A stretch of DNA of 64,000 nucleotides from Polynucleobacter rarus (GTDB taxonomy: Bacteria; Pseudomonadota; Gammaproteobacteria; Burkholderiales; Burkholderiaceae), in NCBI RefSeq assembly GCF_003072505.1, contig NZ_NTGB01000001.1, forward strand, positions 632,820 through 696,819. Direction: 5' to 3'. Position numbers and translations under genes: made by a program. The first letter of the stretch is position 1. The number at the start of each line of letters is the position of its first letter. Below the pieces are notes generated by a model. The model searched no databases and was not told the DNA's origin. It saw only the letters and a program-made list of their open reading frames with translations. Positions 47,292 to 57,629 of the stretch are shown piece by piece.

Positions 47292-48776
47292 ATGCAAGCC
47301 TTAGACCTGATTGAAATACTACCTGAACTACTCTTACTGCTAGTCGTCTGTTTTATTCTGCTTGTTACGCCATTTATCAAAGAAGTGGAATTAAAAGAGG
47401 AAGATGTTTTTTTTACACCTAAGGCTGCTTCCTTAGCATATCAACTCTCTTTGTTGACCTTATTCATCTTGGCAATATGGTTTGGTATCAGAACTTCCGA
47501 TTTGCCGCAAATGATTATGAATGACTTATATAAAGTTGATCCATTATCAAATGTTTTAAAAAGTGTTTCATGTATTGCCGTAATGGTTACCTTCATCTAT
47601 TCAAAGCAGTATCTGATTGATCGAGATCTTTTTAGAACTGATTTCATTGCACTTGCTCTACTCGCTTTGCTCGGCCAGTTCATCATGATTTCTGGCTCTA
47701 ACATGTTGACCCTTTACTTGGGCATTGAGTTGTTGGCTTTGTCTACGTATACACTGACCGCAATGCGCCCTAATTTCCCAAGAGGAATCGAAGCAGGGAT
47801 GAAGTACTTCATCTTGGGTGCCTTGTCCTCAGGATTTTTGCTATATGGTATGTCCATGATTTATGGCGCGACTGGGTCCTTAGGTTTAGACGATATTTAT
47901 CGTGCCACTACCAATGATGGAGTAATGCGTCTTGTGATGGCCTTTGGACTCGTGTTTCTACTAGCTGGCATGGCATTCAAATTGGGTGCTGCCCCCTTTC
48001 ATATGTGGGTGCCAGATGTCTATGACGGAGCGCCAACTGCGGTTACCTTGTTGATTGGTGGTGCCCCAAAAATCGCAGCTTTTGCTATTACTTTTAGATT
48101 ACTAGTAGATGGTTTACAGCCTATTCAATCAGATTGGCAACCGATTTTAATTTTCCTAGCAATTTGTTCTTTACTCATTGGTAACCTAGCGGCGATTGCA
48201 CAAACAAATATTAAGCGCATGTTGGCTTACTCTACCATTTCTCATATGGGTTTCATGCTCTTAGGTTTTATGTCAGTATTTGATAGCCATGCTTATAGTG
48301 CTGCTTTCCTATATGCCATCACCTATGTTCTCTCCACCCTAGGTACTTTTGGATTATTGATGTTTTTGTCCAAAAAAGGCTTCGAATGTGAAACCATTGA
48401 CGACTTGAAGGGTTTAAATAAACGCAATCCTTTACTTGCCTTCATTATGTTGCTATTGATGTTCTCCTTAGCCGGTATTCCACCAACGGTTGGCTTCATT
48501 GCGAAATTATCCATCCTAGAGGCACTAGTGGATGCGGGTTATGTTGCCTTAGCTTTGTTTGCAGTTCTAGCTTCATTAATCGGAGCATTTTATTATCTGC
48601 GTGTCGTTAAAACGATGTACTTTGAAGAACCGACTGACTTGACGCCGATTGAAGGCTCAAATTTTGCCCGCTCTGTTCTTACCTTGAACGGTCTCTTCAT
48701 TCTCTTGGCAGGCATTTTCCCGGCAACTTTGACTGCGTTATGCCTATCGGCAATGCGCTTAACAATGCAAGGCTAA
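47292..48776 (+). CDS. nuoN: NADH-quinone oxidoreductase subunit N
   Basis: This is the third antiporter-like subunit, of 494 residues, with [34 protein letters not shown] and [16 protein letters not shown]. It is the last of 14 nuo genes, so the complex is complete. The final A of its TAA is the first base of the next start (TAATG). Confidence 0.97.
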   Translation: MQALDLIEILPELLLLLVVCFILLVTPFIKEVELKEEDVFFTPKAASLAYQLSLLTLFILAIWFGIRTSDLPQMIMNDLYKVDPLSNVLKSVSCIAVMVTFIYSKQYLIDRDLFRTDFIALALLALLGQFIMISGSNMLTLYLGIELLALSTYTLTAMRPNFPRGIEAGMKYFILGALSSGFLLYGMSMIYGATGSLGLDDIYRATTNDGVMRLVMAFGLVFLLAGMAFKLGAAPFHMWVPDVYDGAPTAVTLLIGGAPKIAAFAITFRLLVDGLQPIQSDWQPILIFLAICSLLIGNLAAIAQTNIKRMLAYSTISHMGFMLLGFMSVFDSHAYSAAFLYAITYVLSTLGTFGLLMFLSKKGFECETIDDLKGLNKRNPLLAFIMLLLMFSLAGIPPTVGFIAKLSILEALVDAGYVALALFAVLASLIGAFYYLRVVKTMYFEEPTDLTPIEGSNFARSVLTLNGLFILLAGIFPATLTALCLSAMRLTMQG

Positions 48777-49369
48777 TGTCTAGTAATAAGTCAGATTTAA
48801 AAAATTTTTCTGAACTATCAGAAAGAGATGACCATCTAAAAGAAACGACTCTAGATAGTCGCCTAGCATACGATGGTCTGTTTTTGAAGGTGTTTTCCGA
48901 TGAAGTGCAGTTACCTAATCAGAAACTTGCCAATCGTGAATTCATTAAACATCCTGGTGCCGTAGCAATAGTCCCTCTTTTTGATGATAACTCCGTATTA
49001 CTGGAGAGACAATATCGTTATCCAATGCATCAAGCAATTTTAGAAATACCAGCTGGTAAATTAGAGTTCGGTGAAGATCCATTATTGTGTGCCAAAAGAG
49101 AACTAAAGGAAGAGACAGGATATGAGGCCAAGGAGTGGATTTTCCTTGGGAAAATTCATCCAGTGATTTCTTACTCCACTGAGTTTATTGATATTTATTT
49201 AGCAAAAGGCCTCGTTCAGGGACAAGCCACATTAGACGATGAAGAGTTTTTAGATATTTTTAGGGCTACTCTGCCAGAAATTAGTGAGTGGATCAAAAAG
49301 GGTTCAATTACTGATGTGAAGACAATTATTTCCCATTACTGGTTAAAAGATTATTTATCTGCACAATAA
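48776..49369 (+). CDS. Nudix hydrolase, ADP-ribose pyrophosphatase type
   Basis: This protein hydrolyses nucleoside diphosphates linked to X, most likely ADP-ribose. The Nudix box is perfect: G-KLEFG-E-DPLLCAK-REL-K-EE-T-GY. The preceding HPGAVAIVPLFDD and ERQYRYPMHQAILEIPAGK are typical of the ADP-ribose class. The chosen ATG at 48776 overlaps the nuoN stop (TAATG); an in-frame ATG at 48740 inside nuoN is less likely. Coupling to complex I suggests NAD-related housekeeping, which is inference. Confidence 0.9.
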   Translation: MSSNKSDLKNFSELSERDDHLKETTLDSRLAYDGLFLKVFSDEVQLPNQKLANREFIKHPGAVAIVPLFDDNSVLLERQYRYPMHQAILEIPAGKLEFGEDPLLCAKRELKEETGYEAKEWIFLGKIHPVISYSTEFIDIYLAKGLVQGQATLDDEEFLDIFRATLPEISEWIKKGSITDVKTIISHYWLKDYLSAQ

Positions 49370-49401
49370 ATGTTCATTTCAATAGTAAAGTCTCGGATGA
49401 C

Positions 49402-49427
49402 AAATACCCATCAGATGATAGGTATTT
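49402..49427 (+). terminator. Inverted repeat after the Nudix gene
   Basis: AAATACC (49402-49408) pairs with GGTATTT (49421-49427), with ATC/GAT inside. It is 33 bases after the stop codon and may end the nuo operon transcript. The following tract is AT-rich but not a T-run. Confidence 0.35.
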
Positions 49428-49491
49428 AATAAATCAGTCATAATCTAGTATTGACTCTTGAAATTACATTTTTCAGCACTACATAAAGAAT

Positions 49492-50004
49492 ATGAAAGTC
49501 TACAATTTAGCTTGTCCATTAACTCATCAATTTGAAGGCTGGTTTAGGTCAGAGGATGATTTTTTTGCGCAACAGCAAAAATCGATGTTGTCATGCCCTA
49601 TCTGCGAAAGTGCTGAAATTACTCGGATGCCTTCGGCACCTTATTTGGGAACGAAGAAAAGTAACTCTAAAGAGTTAGTTGAAAATAATGGAGAAGCAGC
49701 ACCTCCTTCAAATGGTGTTGTGGTTCCTACAAATGATTCAATGCATCTCACTGCGGATCAAAAGCAAGAGTTTCAGCAAAAAATGCAGGCAACAATGCTT
49801 TCCGTTGTTAGAGAAATCATGACTAAAACTGAGGATGTAGGTGATTCTTTTGCAGAAGAAGCTCGGAAAATTCACTACAAGGAAAGTCCGCAAAGAAGTA
49901 TTCGCGGCGTTGCTACGGTTGATGAAGCAGCAAATCTAATTGACGAAGGCATCGAGGTGTTCTCTTTACCCACTTCTGCAGCCCTCAAGAGCACACTTCA
50001 ATAG
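49492..50004 (+). CDS. DUF1178 family protein
   Basis: This protein of 170 residues begins MKVYNLACPLTHQFEGWF. A CPIC pair near residue 37 and Cys8 suggest a small zinc-binding element. The C-terminal half contains KIHYKESPQRSIRGVATVDEA, conserved in the family. No function is established. It is monocistronic, with its own terminator. Confidence 0.88.
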   Translation: MKVYNLACPLTHQFEGWFRSEDDFFAQQQKSMLSCPICESAEITRMPSAPYLGTKKSNSKELVENNGEAAPPSNGVVVPTNDSMHLTADQKQEFQQKMQATMLSVVREIMTKTEDVGDSFAEEARKIHYKESPQRSIRGVATVDEAANLIDEGIEVFSLPTSAALKSTLQ

Positions 50005-50062
50005 CTTTCTTTGGGCTCATTACTGTTTTAGATCCACAAGTCCAAGAAAACCCATCAACAAA

Positions 50063-50097
50063 AAACCCGTTGAATCCAATTCAACGGGTTTATTTTT
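50063..50097. terminator. Bidirectional terminator between convergent genes
   Basis: AAACCCGTTGAAT (50063-50075) and ATTCAACGGGTTT (50079-50091) make a 13-bp perfect stem with loop CCA. TTTATTTTT follows on the plus strand, and A-tracts before it give T-runs on the minus strand. It serves both DUF1178 and mmsA. Confidence 0.9.
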
Positions 50098-50111
50098 ACT
50101 TATAAAGCCGA

Positions 50112-51629
50112 TTACTTCGCTGTTGGCATTACGAATTCGTTACCTTTGGAAATACTTTCTGGCCAGCGTTGCATGATACTCTTCTGTTTTGTATAGAATC
50201 TCACACCTTCTTTACCATAAGCATGCATATCACCGAACAATGATTTCTTCCAACCACCAAAGCCATGCCACGCCATCGGAACAGGAATAGGTACATTGAT
50301 ACCAACCATACCTACCTGAATACGACGAGCAAACTCACGAGCGATATTGCCATCACTAGTGAAGCATGACACACCGTTACCAAATTCATGCGCGTTAATT
50401 AAATCTACTGCTTCGCTAAATGTGGCTAGTCTTACACAAGATAGAACAGGTCCGAAAATTTCTTCTTTATAGATTTTCATTTCTGGTGTGACGTTATCAA
50501 ATAATGTTCCGCCTAACCAAAAACCATTTTCAAATCCAGCTACGTTAAATGATCTACCGTCGACCAATAAGTTTGCACCTTCTTCAACACCAGCCTGGAT
50601 ATAACCAGTAATTCTTTGTCTTGCAACATCCGTCACAATAGGACCCATTTCTGCGGCAAGGTCCATACCATTTTTAATGTTTAAAGTTTTTGTTCTTTCA
50701 ATTAATGCAGGCATGATTTTTTCAGCAGCAGAGCCAACTAATACAGCAACTGAAATTGCCATACAACGCTCTCCAGCAGATCCATACGCAGCACCTACTA
50801 GGGCATCTACTGATTTCTCAATATCAGCATCTGGCATGATCACCATGTGATTCTTCGCGCCACCCAAAGCCTGTACACGTTTACCAAAGTGGGCACCACG
50901 CTCATAAATATAATTTGCAATCGGCGTCGATCCAACAAAGCTGACTGCCTTGACATCTGGATGCTCAATTAAGGCATCAACTGCTTCTTTATCTCCATGC
51001 ACCACGTTAAAGACGCCATCTGGCAATCCAGCTTCTTTGAATAAATCAGCAATTAACATTGCCGCTGATGGATCAGTTGGACTTGGTTTAAGAATAAAGG
51101 TATTACCAGCAGCAATTGCCATTGGGAACATCCACATTGGAACCATGACAGGAAAATTGAACGGGGTAATACCAGCTACGACACCTAAAGGTTGACGCAT
51201 TGTCCAGTTATCAATGTTAGTAGAAACTTGATCGGTATAGTCACCCTTGAGTAACTCAGGAATTCCAGTAGCGTACTCGACGATTTCTATCCCCCTTACA
51301 ACTTCACCTTGTGCATCGGTAAAAACCTTACCATGTTCGGCTGTAATAATTGCAGCGAGTTCATCTTGGTGCTCATTGAGTAGCGTCAGAAATTTAAACA
51401 TGATACGTGCACGACGCAGCGGGGGAGTATCAGCCCACTTCGGAAACGCTTTTTGAGCCGCTGCAACTGCAGTAGCCACATCATTTTTGGTAGCGAGAGC
51501 AACTCTTCTTGATTTTTGGCCAGTGGCAGGATTAAAAACATCGCTAAAACGAACAGATTCACCGATCGTTTTTTGTCCATTTACATAATGAATAACGTCT
51601 TCTGATGCGCTATAAAAGGGTGCTGACAT
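50112..51629 (-). CDS. mmsA: CoA-acylating methylmalonate-semialdehyde dehydrogenase
   Basis: This is an aldehyde dehydrogenase of 505 residues that converts (methyl)malonate semialdehyde to propionyl- or acetyl-CoA in valine and inositol breakdown. It has [34 protein letters not shown], and the catalytic Cys in [12 protein letters not shown]. It lacks the general-base Glu typical of hydrolytic ALDHs (LGGAKNH in place of ELGGK), as expected for a CoA-dependent member. There is no neighbouring mmsB. The bidirectional terminator ends it. Confidence 0.93.
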   Translation of the reverse strand: MSAPFYSASEDVIHYVNGQKTIGESVRFSDVFNPATGQKSRRVALATKNDVATAVAAAQKAFPKWADTPPLRRARIMFKFLTLLNEHQDELAAIITAEHGKVFTDAQGEVVRGIEIVEYATGIPELLKGDYTDQVSTNIDNWTMRQPLGVVAGITPFNFPVMVPMWMFPMAIAAGNTFILKPSPTDPSAAMLIADLFKEAGLPDGVFNVVHGDKEAVDALIEHPDVKAVSFVGSTPIANYIYERGAHFGKRVQALGGAKNHMVIMPDADIEKSVDALVGAAYGSAGERCMAISVAVLVGSAAEKIMPALIERTKTLNIKNGMDLAAEMGPIVTDVARQRITGYIQAGVEEGANLLVDGRSFNVAGFENGFWLGGTLFDNVTPEMKIYKEEIFGPVLSCVRLATFSEAVDLINAHEFGNGVSCFTSDGNIAREFARRIQVGMVGINVPIPVPMAWHGFGGWKKSLFGDMHAYGKEGVRFYTKQKSIMQRWPESISKGNEFVMPTAK

Positions 51630-51767
51630 GGAATCTCCAAAAAGAGGATTATTTAAATAAGTTATATTTTACAACTCTGGTGAATTTTCGGTATAAATAG
51701 ATATTTTTAAGTCAGTATCTCAGAATTCAAGCGATAATAAGAAGCTAAAAATAACTAAACAAGCAAT

Positions 51768-52430
51768 ATGACTGACAACTATTCAAACCGGGAAACTTGG
51801 CTTCAACAGGCCGTTTCGATTTTGGAGCCTATTTTTTCAGAGGTGGGTTATGGAATTCCTCCCCTCAAGGTTTCTTGCGGCTTCGCTGCTTCTAGCAGTC
51901 CCCGAACCACATTAGGTCAGTGCTGGCCTAGGGAGCGGTCTGGAGATATGGTGAATGAGATCTTCATTTCGCCGAAAATTGAAGATCCTGTAGATGTTCT
52001 TGACACACTTGTGCACGAAATTTGTCATGCAATTGATGATTGCCAAAGTGGTCATGGGGCAGATTTTCAGGGCATTGCTCAAGTTGTCGGCTTAGAAGGG
52101 CCAGCTAGAATGGCTCATGCTGGGGAAGCATTAAAAGTGCGTTTAATGACATTGAGTAATAAATTAGGCCCTTATCCCCATCGTGCATTAAACTTTCCTC
52201 CACCCAGACCAAGTAATGCCTCCAGAAATAAAGCAAAATGCCCTCAGTGTGGATATGAGGTTACTTTATTGAAGAAATGGGCTGATTATGGTGCGCCTAT
52301 ATGTCCAAAGGATACGATTCGGATGGAACAAGTGGGAAATGATGTTGTAACAAATGAGTCTGATGAAGATCAGGAAAATATACAAAAACTAAAAGAAATA
52401 CGAAGGGCAGTAAGTAAAAATGACAAATAA
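51768..52430 (+). CDS. SprT-like zinc metalloprotein
   Basis: This 220-residue protein has an HExxH metal site, VHEICHAID with His83, Glu84 and His87. A zinc-ribbon-like C-terminal part follows (KCPQCGYEV and APICPKD). Relatives include SprT/Spartan-type proteases and phage-derived SprT-like proteins. Here it is a stand-alone chromosomal gene overlapping the next start by 11 bases. The substrate is unknown. It resembles phage homologues in layout, so acquisition from a phage is possible but not shown. Confidence 0.8.
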   Translation: MTDNYSNRETWLQQAVSILEPIFSEVGYGIPPLKVSCGFAASSSPRTTLGQCWPRERSGDMVNEIFISPKIEDPVDVLDTLVHEICHAIDDCQSGHGADFQGIAQVVGLEGPARMAHAGEALKVRLMTLSNKLGPYPHRALNFPPPRPSNASRNKAKCPQCGYEVTLLKKWADYGAPICPKDTIRMEQVGNDVVTNESDEDQENIQKLKEIRRAVSKNDK

Positions 52431-53496
52431 ACACGAAATTGCAGTGATTCCCGGTGATGGTATTGGTGTCGAGGTGATGCCGGAGGGCTTAAGAGCTTTA
52501 GATGCAGCATGTAGAAAATTCAATATTGATTTGACGCTCAATCATTATGATTTTGCTAGTTGCGATTACTACTTAAAACACGGCCAAATGATGCCAGATA
52601 ATTGGTTTGATACTTTAGTCAAACAAGATGCGATATTTTTTGGTGCGGTAGGGATGCCTAAACTTGTGCCAGACCATATTTCTTTATGGGGAAGCTTGAT
52701 TCAGTTTCGTAAGCGCTTTGATCAATACGTGAATTTACGTCCTGTGAAATTAATTCCAGGCGTGCCAAGTCCTCTTGCAAACAGAAAACCTGGGGATATT
52801 GACTTTTATGTAGTCAGAGAAAATACCGAAGGTGAGTATTCAAATGCTGGCGGTATTTTGTTTGAGGGGACTGACAGAGAGTTTGCTATCCAAGAAACTG
52901 TGATGACGAGAGTTGGTGTTGATCGTATTCTCAAATTCGCTTTTGAACTTGCTAATAAACGCCCTAAGAAACATTTAACTTCTGCAACGAAATCAAACGG
53001 TATTTCTATTACGATGCCTTACTGGGATAAACGAGTAGAAAACATGTCGAAGAGTTATCCTGACATTCTCGTAGACAAGTATCACATCGATATTTTGACA
53101 GCGTTTTTTGTCCTTCGCCCGCATCATTTTGACGTGGTCGTTGGTAGTAATTTGTTTGGTGATATTTTGTCAGACTTAGGACCAGCTTGTACTGGCACCA
53201 TTGGTATCGCACCATCTGGTAACATCAACCCAGAAGGTATTTACCCGTCACTATTTGAACCAGTTCATGGCTCTGCCCCAGATATTGCTGGTAAAGGCAT
53301 TGCTAACCCAATCGGCCAGATTTGGAGTGCTGCCATGATGCTTGAGCATCTAGGTCACGTGGAAGCCTCCACCGCGATTGTGAATGCATTTGAAAAAGTC
53401 CTTGCTGCTGGACCAGATCACGCACCTTTAACTCCTGATATGGGTGGCAAAGGTAATACAGTTGATTTTGGTAAAGTGATTGCCCAAGCGATTTAA
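52420..53496 (+). CDS. Tartrate/D-malate dehydrogenase (beta-decarboxylating)
   Basis: This is an NAD-dependent isocitrate/isopropylmalate dehydrogenase family member of 358 residues. It has AVIPGDGIGVEVMPEG, the substrate-binding FVNLRP-like QYVNLRPVKLIPG, VVRENTEGEYSNAGG (the TDH/DmlA pattern rather than LeuB), the metal site GDILSDLGP and the NAD site EPVHGSAPDIAGKGIANP. D-malate or tartrate is the likely substrate; the exact choice is not deducible. It is not part of a leu operon. Confidence 0.88.
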   Translation: MTNKHEIAVIPGDGIGVEVMPEGLRALDAACRKFNIDLTLNHYDFASCDYYLKHGQMMPDNWFDTLVKQDAIFFGAVGMPKLVPDHISLWGSLIQFRKRFDQYVNLRPVKLIPGVPSPLANRKPGDIDFYVVRENTEGEYSNAGGILFEGTDREFAIQETVMTRVGVDRILKFAFELANKRPKKHLTSATKSNGISITMPYWDKRVENMSKSYPDILVDKYHIDILTAFFVLRPHHFDVVVGSNLFGDILSDLGPACTGTIGIAPSGNINPEGIYPSLFEPVHGSAPDIAGKGIANPIGQIWSAAMMLEHLGHVEASTAIVNAFEKVLAAGPDHAPLTPDMGGKGNTVDFGKVIAQAI

Positions 53497-53510
53497 TTGA
53501 CGAGCCTTCA

Positions 53511-54530
53511 ATGTTAAAGCGAATTTCTGTTCTCGAGCAATCTGCCTCCGTAATGGGGCAGAGTGCTCAACAGACGATTACTCAAGCAACTAAACTTGCA
53601 GTGCACTGCGAGAGCTTAGGGTATGAACGTTTTTGGGTTTCTGAACACCATAGTCACCCGAGCATAATTGGTACTGCCCCAGAAATTCTGATGGCCCATA
53701 TTGCCGGGAAGACCCAACGTATTCGTCTTGGCAGCGCTGGTGTGATGTTGCCGCACTATAGCTCTTTAAAAGTGGCTGAACAGTTTCGAGTCCTTGATTC
53801 TTTGGCACCTGGAAGAATTGATCTAGGGGTGGGCAGAGCACCTGGGAGTGATCAAAGAACAGCGATGTTACTCAACCCAGATCCACAATCCGCAGCCCGT
53901 TTTCCAACTCAAATTCAAGAACTACAACTTTGGTTAAATGATGAAGAATTTCCTGCTGGTCATCCAGCGCGTGGGGTTCATGCTTATCCGGCGGGTTCTA
54001 CTGTTCCTGAAATTTGGGTGTTAGGCAGTTCAGATTATGGTGCACAGGTAGCTGCCCACTTTGGCTTACCTTATGTCTTTGCGCACTTCATTACTGACGG
54101 AGTAGGAGCTAAAGAGGCCTTAGATTTATATTTTGAAAACTTTAAACCTTCAAAATACTTGGTTAAACCCAAAGCAATTATCTGTGCTTGGTCATTAACT
54201 GCAGATACAGAAGAAAATGCGATTTATGCCTTTAGAAGCAGAGCGCGTTGGAAATTAGATCGCAATAAAGGCTTACTTGGTGCCATGCAAGATCCGAAGT
54301 TTGCTTTAGATAACTTAAGCTCTCAAGAACTCAATGCTTTTGACCGTATGTGTGAAAAAGCCTTGATTGGAAATCCTGCGCAAGTCATCAATAAGTTGAA
54401 CAATCTCTGTGATGACCTCAATATTGAAGAGGTCGCGGTCATTACCTGGGCGCATGACTTTCAAACCCGCCTTGATTCTTATCAATACTTAGCCCTTGCA
54501 CATCAGTCTAGGGAACAAAAAGCCGCCTAA
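53511..54530 (+). CDS. LLM-class flavin-dependent oxidoreductase
   Basis: This is a luciferase-like TIM-barrel enzyme of 339 residues (YhbW-like). It has CESLGYERFWVSEHHSHPSI, IRLGSAGVMLPHYSSLKVAEQF, PGRIDLGVGRAPGSD and VLGSSDYGAQVAAHFGLPYVFAH. It uses reduced flavin to act on an unknown substrate. The gap to the upstream gene is 14 bases, so it is cotranscribed. Confidence 0.9.
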   Translation: MLKRISVLEQSASVMGQSAQQTITQATKLAVHCESLGYERFWVSEHHSHPSIIGTAPEILMAHIAGKTQRIRLGSAGVMLPHYSSLKVAEQFRVLDSLAPGRIDLGVGRAPGSDQRTAMLLNPDPQSAARFPTQIQELQLWLNDEEFPAGHPARGVHAYPAGSTVPEIWVLGSSDYGAQVAAHFGLPYVFAHFITDGVGAKEALDLYFENFKPSKYLVKPKAIICAWSLTADTEENAIYAFRSRARWKLDRNKGLLGAMQDPKFALDNLSSQELNAFDRMCEKALIGNPAQVINKLNNLCDDLNIEEVAVITWAHDFQTRLDSYQYLALAHQSREQKAA

Positions 54531-54537
54531 CAACCCA

Positions 54538-54581
54538 AACTCTTTTCTAAAACTCGTTTCGAAAAACTTTACAAAAGAGTT
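54538..54581. terminator. Inverted repeat between convergent genes
   Basis: AACTCTTTT (54538-54546) and AAAAGAGTT (54573-54581) are perfect complements with a 26-base loop. They lie between the LLM gene and the convergent glycine-zipper gene. The loop is long, so termination is uncertain. Confidence 0.3.
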
Positions 54582-54610
54582 AGCAACCTACTTGCATAAC
54601 TCTCCTGTAC

Positions 54611-55087
54611 CTAGCGCCAATCTCTTCTGAAATCATGCTCGCGATACTCGCGATAGCCATTCTCACGGTAGCGACGTGCCTCATGCCATCTATCATCATC
54701 TCTTCTGTATGATTCGTAAGGTTGTCTATAAACTGGTGCGGGATAATAAACCTGAGGAACAACTGGTGGGTTGTAATAAACCCCATAAGCTGGATTTTGG
54801 TAATAACTTGGGCCATATGAATAGACTGGTGGCGCATAGTGGGCTCTTTGATAACCATTACTATAACCATACCCAGTTGGACCATTGCTGACCTGATTCG
54901 TTACTACATCACCTGCCACTGCACCAATAATCGCCATCGCTAATTTGCCATTCCCTTGACCAAATTGAGCACCAGCAATACCACCAATCAATGCTCCAAC
55001 TGGATCTGCTTTAACTTGTTGAACTGTACCTAAAAGAATAAGAGTGCTGAAAAAAACAATTTTTCTAAATGAACCACCGGATCTCAT
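54611..55087 (-). CDS. Glycine-zipper 2TM-like outer-envelope protein
   Basis: This exported protein of 158 residues has a signal peptide ending around QQVKA, then a glycine-zipper stretch VGALIGGIAGAQFGQGNGK...IIGAVAGDVVTNQV (two short helices). A low-complexity Tyr/Pro region follows (YAPPVYSYGPSYYQNPAYG), with an Arg/Glu/Tyr-rich tail (RRYRENGYREYREHD). This resembles the 17-kDa-antigen type of envelope proteins. There is no lipobox. An overlapping minus-strand frame at 54580-54885 is spurious. Confidence 0.75.
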   Translation of the reverse strand: MRSGGSFRKIVFFSTLILLGTVQQVKADPVGALIGGIAGAQFGQGNGKLAMAIIGAVAGDVVTNQVSNGPTGYGYSNGYQRAHYAPPVYSYGPSYYQNPAYGVYYNPPVVPQVYYPAPVYRQPYESYRRDDDRWHEARRYRENGYREYREHDFRRDWR

Positions 55088-55175
55088 GATCTTCCCCTTT
55101 CGTCAGGAATTGGTTTGTACACTTCTATAACGGAGTGCATTCCAACAAAGTTGACGTTTGATAAAAAGAAAAAAT

Positions 55176-56024
55176 CTAACTAAAACGTTCTTCTAGTTCA
55201 GTAAGGTGCAGCTTATTTAAAAGGGTCTTTAAATCTTGGTGCGCTTTTAATTGTTGTTTTGAATTCAAGCCTTTCGTTGCCACAATGAGTTCATTTTTCA
55301 TAGAATGTTCCCAACCAACCAGCTCAGTCACGGTTACTTTGTAGCCGTGCGATTCTAATTGCAAAGTTCTAAGTACATTGGTAATGTGACTACCAAACTC
55401 TCTACTATGGATCGGGTGCCGCCAGATTTGGGCTAGATAACTATCTTCACCCTCTATGGACTTCTTTTTTCTCAAAAAAGAGGCTACTTCAGCCTGACAG
55501 CAGGGCACTAAAACAAGATGCTGAACGTTTTTAGCCAGCGCAAAGCGAATGGCATCATCTGTTGCCGTATTACAGGCATGGAGTGCTGTAACTAGGTCAA
55601 GCTCAGTGGGGAGGGCGTCACTTTGAATTGCTTCATCAGTGGATAGAAGATGAAACGACATCGAATTGAATTCGAGTTTACTCGCTAATGCTTGGCAATA
55701 ATCCACTAAATCTTTACGTAATTCAATGCCAATAATTTCCAAAGGCTTACTTTGTAGTTTGGCAATTAAATCGTAAAGAATAAATCCCAAATAAGATTTT
55801 CCGGACCCAAAATCAACTAACTGAACCTTTGCTTGTTGAGAAAGGAGTGATTCGATGATAGGCTCAATAAATTGAACTAAGTGGTAGACCTGCTTGAGTT
55901 TACGCCGACTATCTTGATTCATTTTTCCATCGCGCGTCAAAATATGTAGTTCTTTTAGAAGCTCAATGGATTGATGTTCTTTAATCTCGTATTTGTCTTG
56001 GACTTTTTTAGCGGAAGGTTTCAT
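55176..56024 (-). CDS. Class I SAM-dependent methyltransferase
   Basis: This is a Rossmann-fold methyltransferase of 282 residues. The SAM site is VQLVDFGSGKSYLGFILYDL, then ELDLVTALHACNTATDDAIRFAL and VLVPCCQAEVA. It resembles Methyltransf_32-type proteins. I chose ATG 56024 (MKPSAKKVQDKY); a GTG start at 56093 would add an improbable hydrophobic stretch of 20 residues. The target is unknown (small molecule, protein or RNA). It is divergent from the efflux operon. Confidence 0.8.
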   Translation of the reverse strand: MKPSAKKVQDKYEIKEHQSIELLKELHILTRDGKMNQDSRRKLKQVYHLVQFIEPIIESLLSQQAKVQLVDFGSGKSYLGFILYDLIAKLQSKPLEIIGIELRKDLVDYCQALASKLEFNSMSFHLLSTDEAIQSDALPTELDLVTALHACNTATDDAIRFALAKNVQHLVLVPCCQAEVASFLRKKKSIEGEDSYLAQIWRHPIHSREFGSHITNVLRTLQLESHGYKVTVTELVGWEHSMKNELIVATKGLNSKQQLKAHQDLKTLLNKLHLTELEERFS

Positions 56025-56167
56025 AAATTGCACTGTAAAGAAGAAAATGAGAATAATATTTTTAATGAGGAGCAAAAAAAATGCACTCTTCACAGAAAAA
56101 AATAAAAGTTATGTTACGATTTAGGGCTTAACGTTTATAAAGTTCTCAATACAATATCCGGTCTTTA

Positions 56168-57610
56168 ATGAAACCCCAAAACTCCCATTATTATCTCCTA
56201 ATGACACTGGTAGTGTTGAATTTATCAGCATGTACAAGCTTGATTAAGTCTGATCCCAAGCCACCGATACCCGATATAGCAAAAGTTGAATCTAGATTAG
56301 AAACAAATGCTCACCCTATTGAATCCAAATGGTGGGAATCCTTTGAAGATCCCCAACTCAACAAACTCATTGAGTTGGGAGTTGGTAACTCGCCTACTTT
56401 AAAAGTGGCCAATGAGAGAGTTCAAGCCTCGCAGGCACTGCTTAATTCAAGTCGTTCTGTTTTATTGCCACAAGTAGGACTTACAGGGCAAGTTAATCGC
56501 CAGCAATTATCAGAGAATTATATTTTTATTCCTGGGGTAATGGACCGAATTTCAAATTATGGCTTTGTTGCTGGAACATTTTCTTGGTCCCTTGATTTAT
56601 GGGGTAAGAATGAAAAGTTATTTGAGGCATCCAAGTATCGTTTGAAGGGTGCTTTACTGGAGAGTGAGTTCTCGCGCTTAAATTTACAAATCGCCATCGT
56701 TGCTGCCTATGCCGAGTTCGATATTGCTCTTAAGACTAGAGACTTGATGCAACGAGTCAATACCATTCATCAAGAATTGTTAGCAATCTACAAAATACGC
56801 CAAAAAAATGGCTTAATCGATCAGCTTGCTGTAGAGCAAGAAGCAATTGAAGTCGAAAGATCCTCTGCGCAATTGGCAATGGCGCAATCGGTGGTTGATA
56901 TGTATGCTACCCAACTTGCGATATTAACTGGTAACTCTCCAAGTTGGGCTAGTAATATCACAACACCGAAGATACAATTCCCAGAAAAATCGCTGGTTCC
57001 TAATCAACAAATACCTTCAGACTTAATTGCCAGAAGACCTGATTTACAGGTTTTATTAAGTCAAATTGATGCGAGTGGCTTGGAATATTCAGCGGCTAAA
57101 CTCGACTATCTGCCAAGCTTTGACTTACAAGCCAATGTGGGTTACCAGTCTTTTGGCCTAGATCGTTTTCTGAGTAGTTCGAGTCAGTTTTTCTCCATCG
57201 GCCCCGTTTTTAATTTACCGATTTTTAATGGTGGCAGAATTGATGCCAACGTGGCAGCGAAGAAAGCCACCAATGATGAAGTCATTGCTAGATACCATGA
57301 GGCCTTATTACAAGCCCTCAAACAATCTGCTGATGGTATTACCAAAGTAAAATTTGCGACCCAACAGTTGTATTCTCAAAGTCGAGCAACAGAGAAATCA
57401 CAATTTATTTATGACCAGCTTGTATCACGGCAGAAAAGTGGCTTGATTTCTAATGAGAAATTGTTACAGAATGAGCTACTTCTGATCGCTCAAAAACAAC
57501 TTCTAGAACAGACAAATCTGAATGCTGAAAGCTCTTATCTTTTCCTGATTCAAGCTTTGGGTGGTGGTTTTACTTCACCAATACAAGAATTAACATCAAT
57601 AACAAAATAA
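56168..57610 (+). CDS. TolC/OprM-type outer-membrane efflux lipoprotein
   Basis: This is an outer-membrane channel of 480 residues. Lipobox LNLSAC (Cys22) gives an acylated N-terminus. Two duplicated OEP repeats are present (NKLIELGVGNSPTLKVANERV... and ...SADGITKVKFATQQL), with the family motif SWSLDLWGKNEK and IPSDLIARRPDL. It works with the HlyD-type and MFS proteins encoded next. Confidence 0.92.
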   Translation: MKPQNSHYYLLMTLVVLNLSACTSLIKSDPKPPIPDIAKVESRLETNAHPIESKWWESFEDPQLNKLIELGVGNSPTLKVANERVQASQALLNSSRSVLLPQVGLTGQVNRQQLSENYIFIPGVMDRISNYGFVAGTFSWSLDLWGKNEKLFEASKYRLKGALLESEFSRLNLQIAIVAAYAEFDIALKTRDLMQRVNTIHQELLAIYKIRQKNGLIDQLAVEQEAIEVERSSAQLAMAQSVVDMYATQLAILTGNSPSWASNITTPKIQFPEKSLVPNQQIPSDLIARRPDLQVLLSQIDASGLEYSAAKLDYLPSFDLQANVGYQSFGLDRFLSSSSQFFSIGPVFNLPIFNGGRIDANVAAKKATNDEVIARYHEALLQALKQSADGITKVKFATQQLYSQSRATEKSQFIYDQLVSRQKSGLISNEKLLQNELLLIAQKQLLEQTNLNAESSYLFLIQALGGGFTSPIQELTSITK

Positions 57611-57629
57611 CTTTAAATTTAAGAATCCT

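Noticed and set aside
54580..54885. Minus-strand ORF of 101 residues
   Set aside because: It lies in another frame within the glycine-zipper gene. Its Met/His-rich composition comes from the Tyr/Pro repeat codons.
56025..56093. Hydrophobic N-terminal extension (MKSAFFLLLIKN...) of the methyltransferase
   Set aside because: It needs a GTG start, has no ribosome site, and a membrane anchor is not expected for this cytoplasmic family. ATG 56024 fits better.
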